Assembly: GCA_037953745.1 (NCBI GenBank)
Contig: JBAKBP010012363.1
Location: 1-64,000, forward strand
Direction of reading: 5' to 3'
Length of the DNA stretch: 64,000 nucleotides
From: Lithodes maja
Lineage: Eukaryota; Arthropoda; Malacostraca; Decapoda; Lithodidae
A model generated the notes under the pieces. That model searched no databases and had not been told where the DNA came from. It was given only the letters and a program-made list of their open reading frames with translations. Shown one piece after another: positions 63,691 to 64,000 of this stretch (positions are counted from its first letter, which is position 1; each line of letters begins with the position of its first letter). Made by a program: the position numbers and the translations under genes.

Positions 63691-64000
63691 GGAGATATCC
63701 ACTTGAGAGATTTTTTTTCTTGACTCCTTTCTCCCTCATGTTTAGCCCCAGTGTTTTTCTAATTTTAAGACGTTCGCCCCATTATTTTGACGATTTTAAG
63801 AACTTTCGACCCATTTCTGTCAATTTTAAGACCTTTCGTGCCATGTATGTGTCGATTTTATCCTGGCGAGCGATAGCGAGCCTGTAATATAAGAGAAACC
63901 GGCTTTCAGCCGGGACATTTTTCTACCGAAAAATGTACAAAATTATCTTGAAAGGGGGTCAAGGGGGAGTAATTTTAAGCTTGATGGAAGTCTAGGGAAT
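63686..64000 (-). mobile_element. MITE-C copy, reverse, cut by the window end
   Basis: ttaaggggagatatccactt, tgtttagccccagtg, cggctttcagccgg, aagcttgatggaagtctagg. Confidence 0.8.

Overview
The window is animal nuclear DNA: split genes with GT-AG introns, dense non-LTR retrotransposons, tRNA-derived SINEs, short palindromic elements and long microsatellites. The protein content (an arthropod-type neural cadherin) and the repeat style suggest a malacostracan crustacean, probably a decapod. That assignment is inference; no species marker is visible.

The main gene is a classical arthropod N-cadherin (CadN) on the + strand. I place 17 coding exons between 9906 and 46260. All but one have GT-AG borders, and all have compatible phases when joined. 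They run from the end of one cadherin (EC) repeat through several more EC repeats, the membrane-proximal domain, an EGF module and most of the first laminin-G domain. The 5' end lies before the window. The remaining LamG/EGF, transmembrane and cytoplasmic exons are not found here. The outstanding feature is exon 13382-16106: 2725 nt whose frame stays open for 908 codons and inserts about 880 Ser/His/Lys/Arg-rich residues into a single EC repeat, between its LDRD and DINDN motifs. It splices in phase on both sides.

On the - strand, two exons (57887-57976 and 56167-56319) encode the allosteric (MGS-like) end of the CPSase part of CAD, the trifunctional pyrimidine-synthesis enzyme. A 33-bp decayed copy of the end of the second exon lies at 55360-55392. 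The rest of CAD is not visible.

The remainder is mobile DNA. LINE-a (about 3150-6180, -) is an endonuclease/reverse transcriptase element. LINE-b (20885-24250, +) is a CR1-type element with an SGNH-esterase ORF and an uninterrupted 941-codon EN-RT ORF. LINE-c (39844-44205, -) is nearly full length, carries a 2A-like peptide plus a PHD finger, and sits between 13-bp target duplications just inside a CadN intron; a 5'-truncated copy lies at 46716-49360 (+). A 410-bp SINE (SINE-4) shares the 3' tail of LINE-c and occurs four times, each with an inferable target duplication. A Penelope-like fragment sits between 480-bp inverted arms (7672-9088). A decayed PIN-like/CXC gene lies between inverted repeats (17740-19470). 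Three families of TTAA-flanked palindromic MITEs, a TA-flanked MITE and several foldback elements fill the introns and especially 58.3-64 kb.
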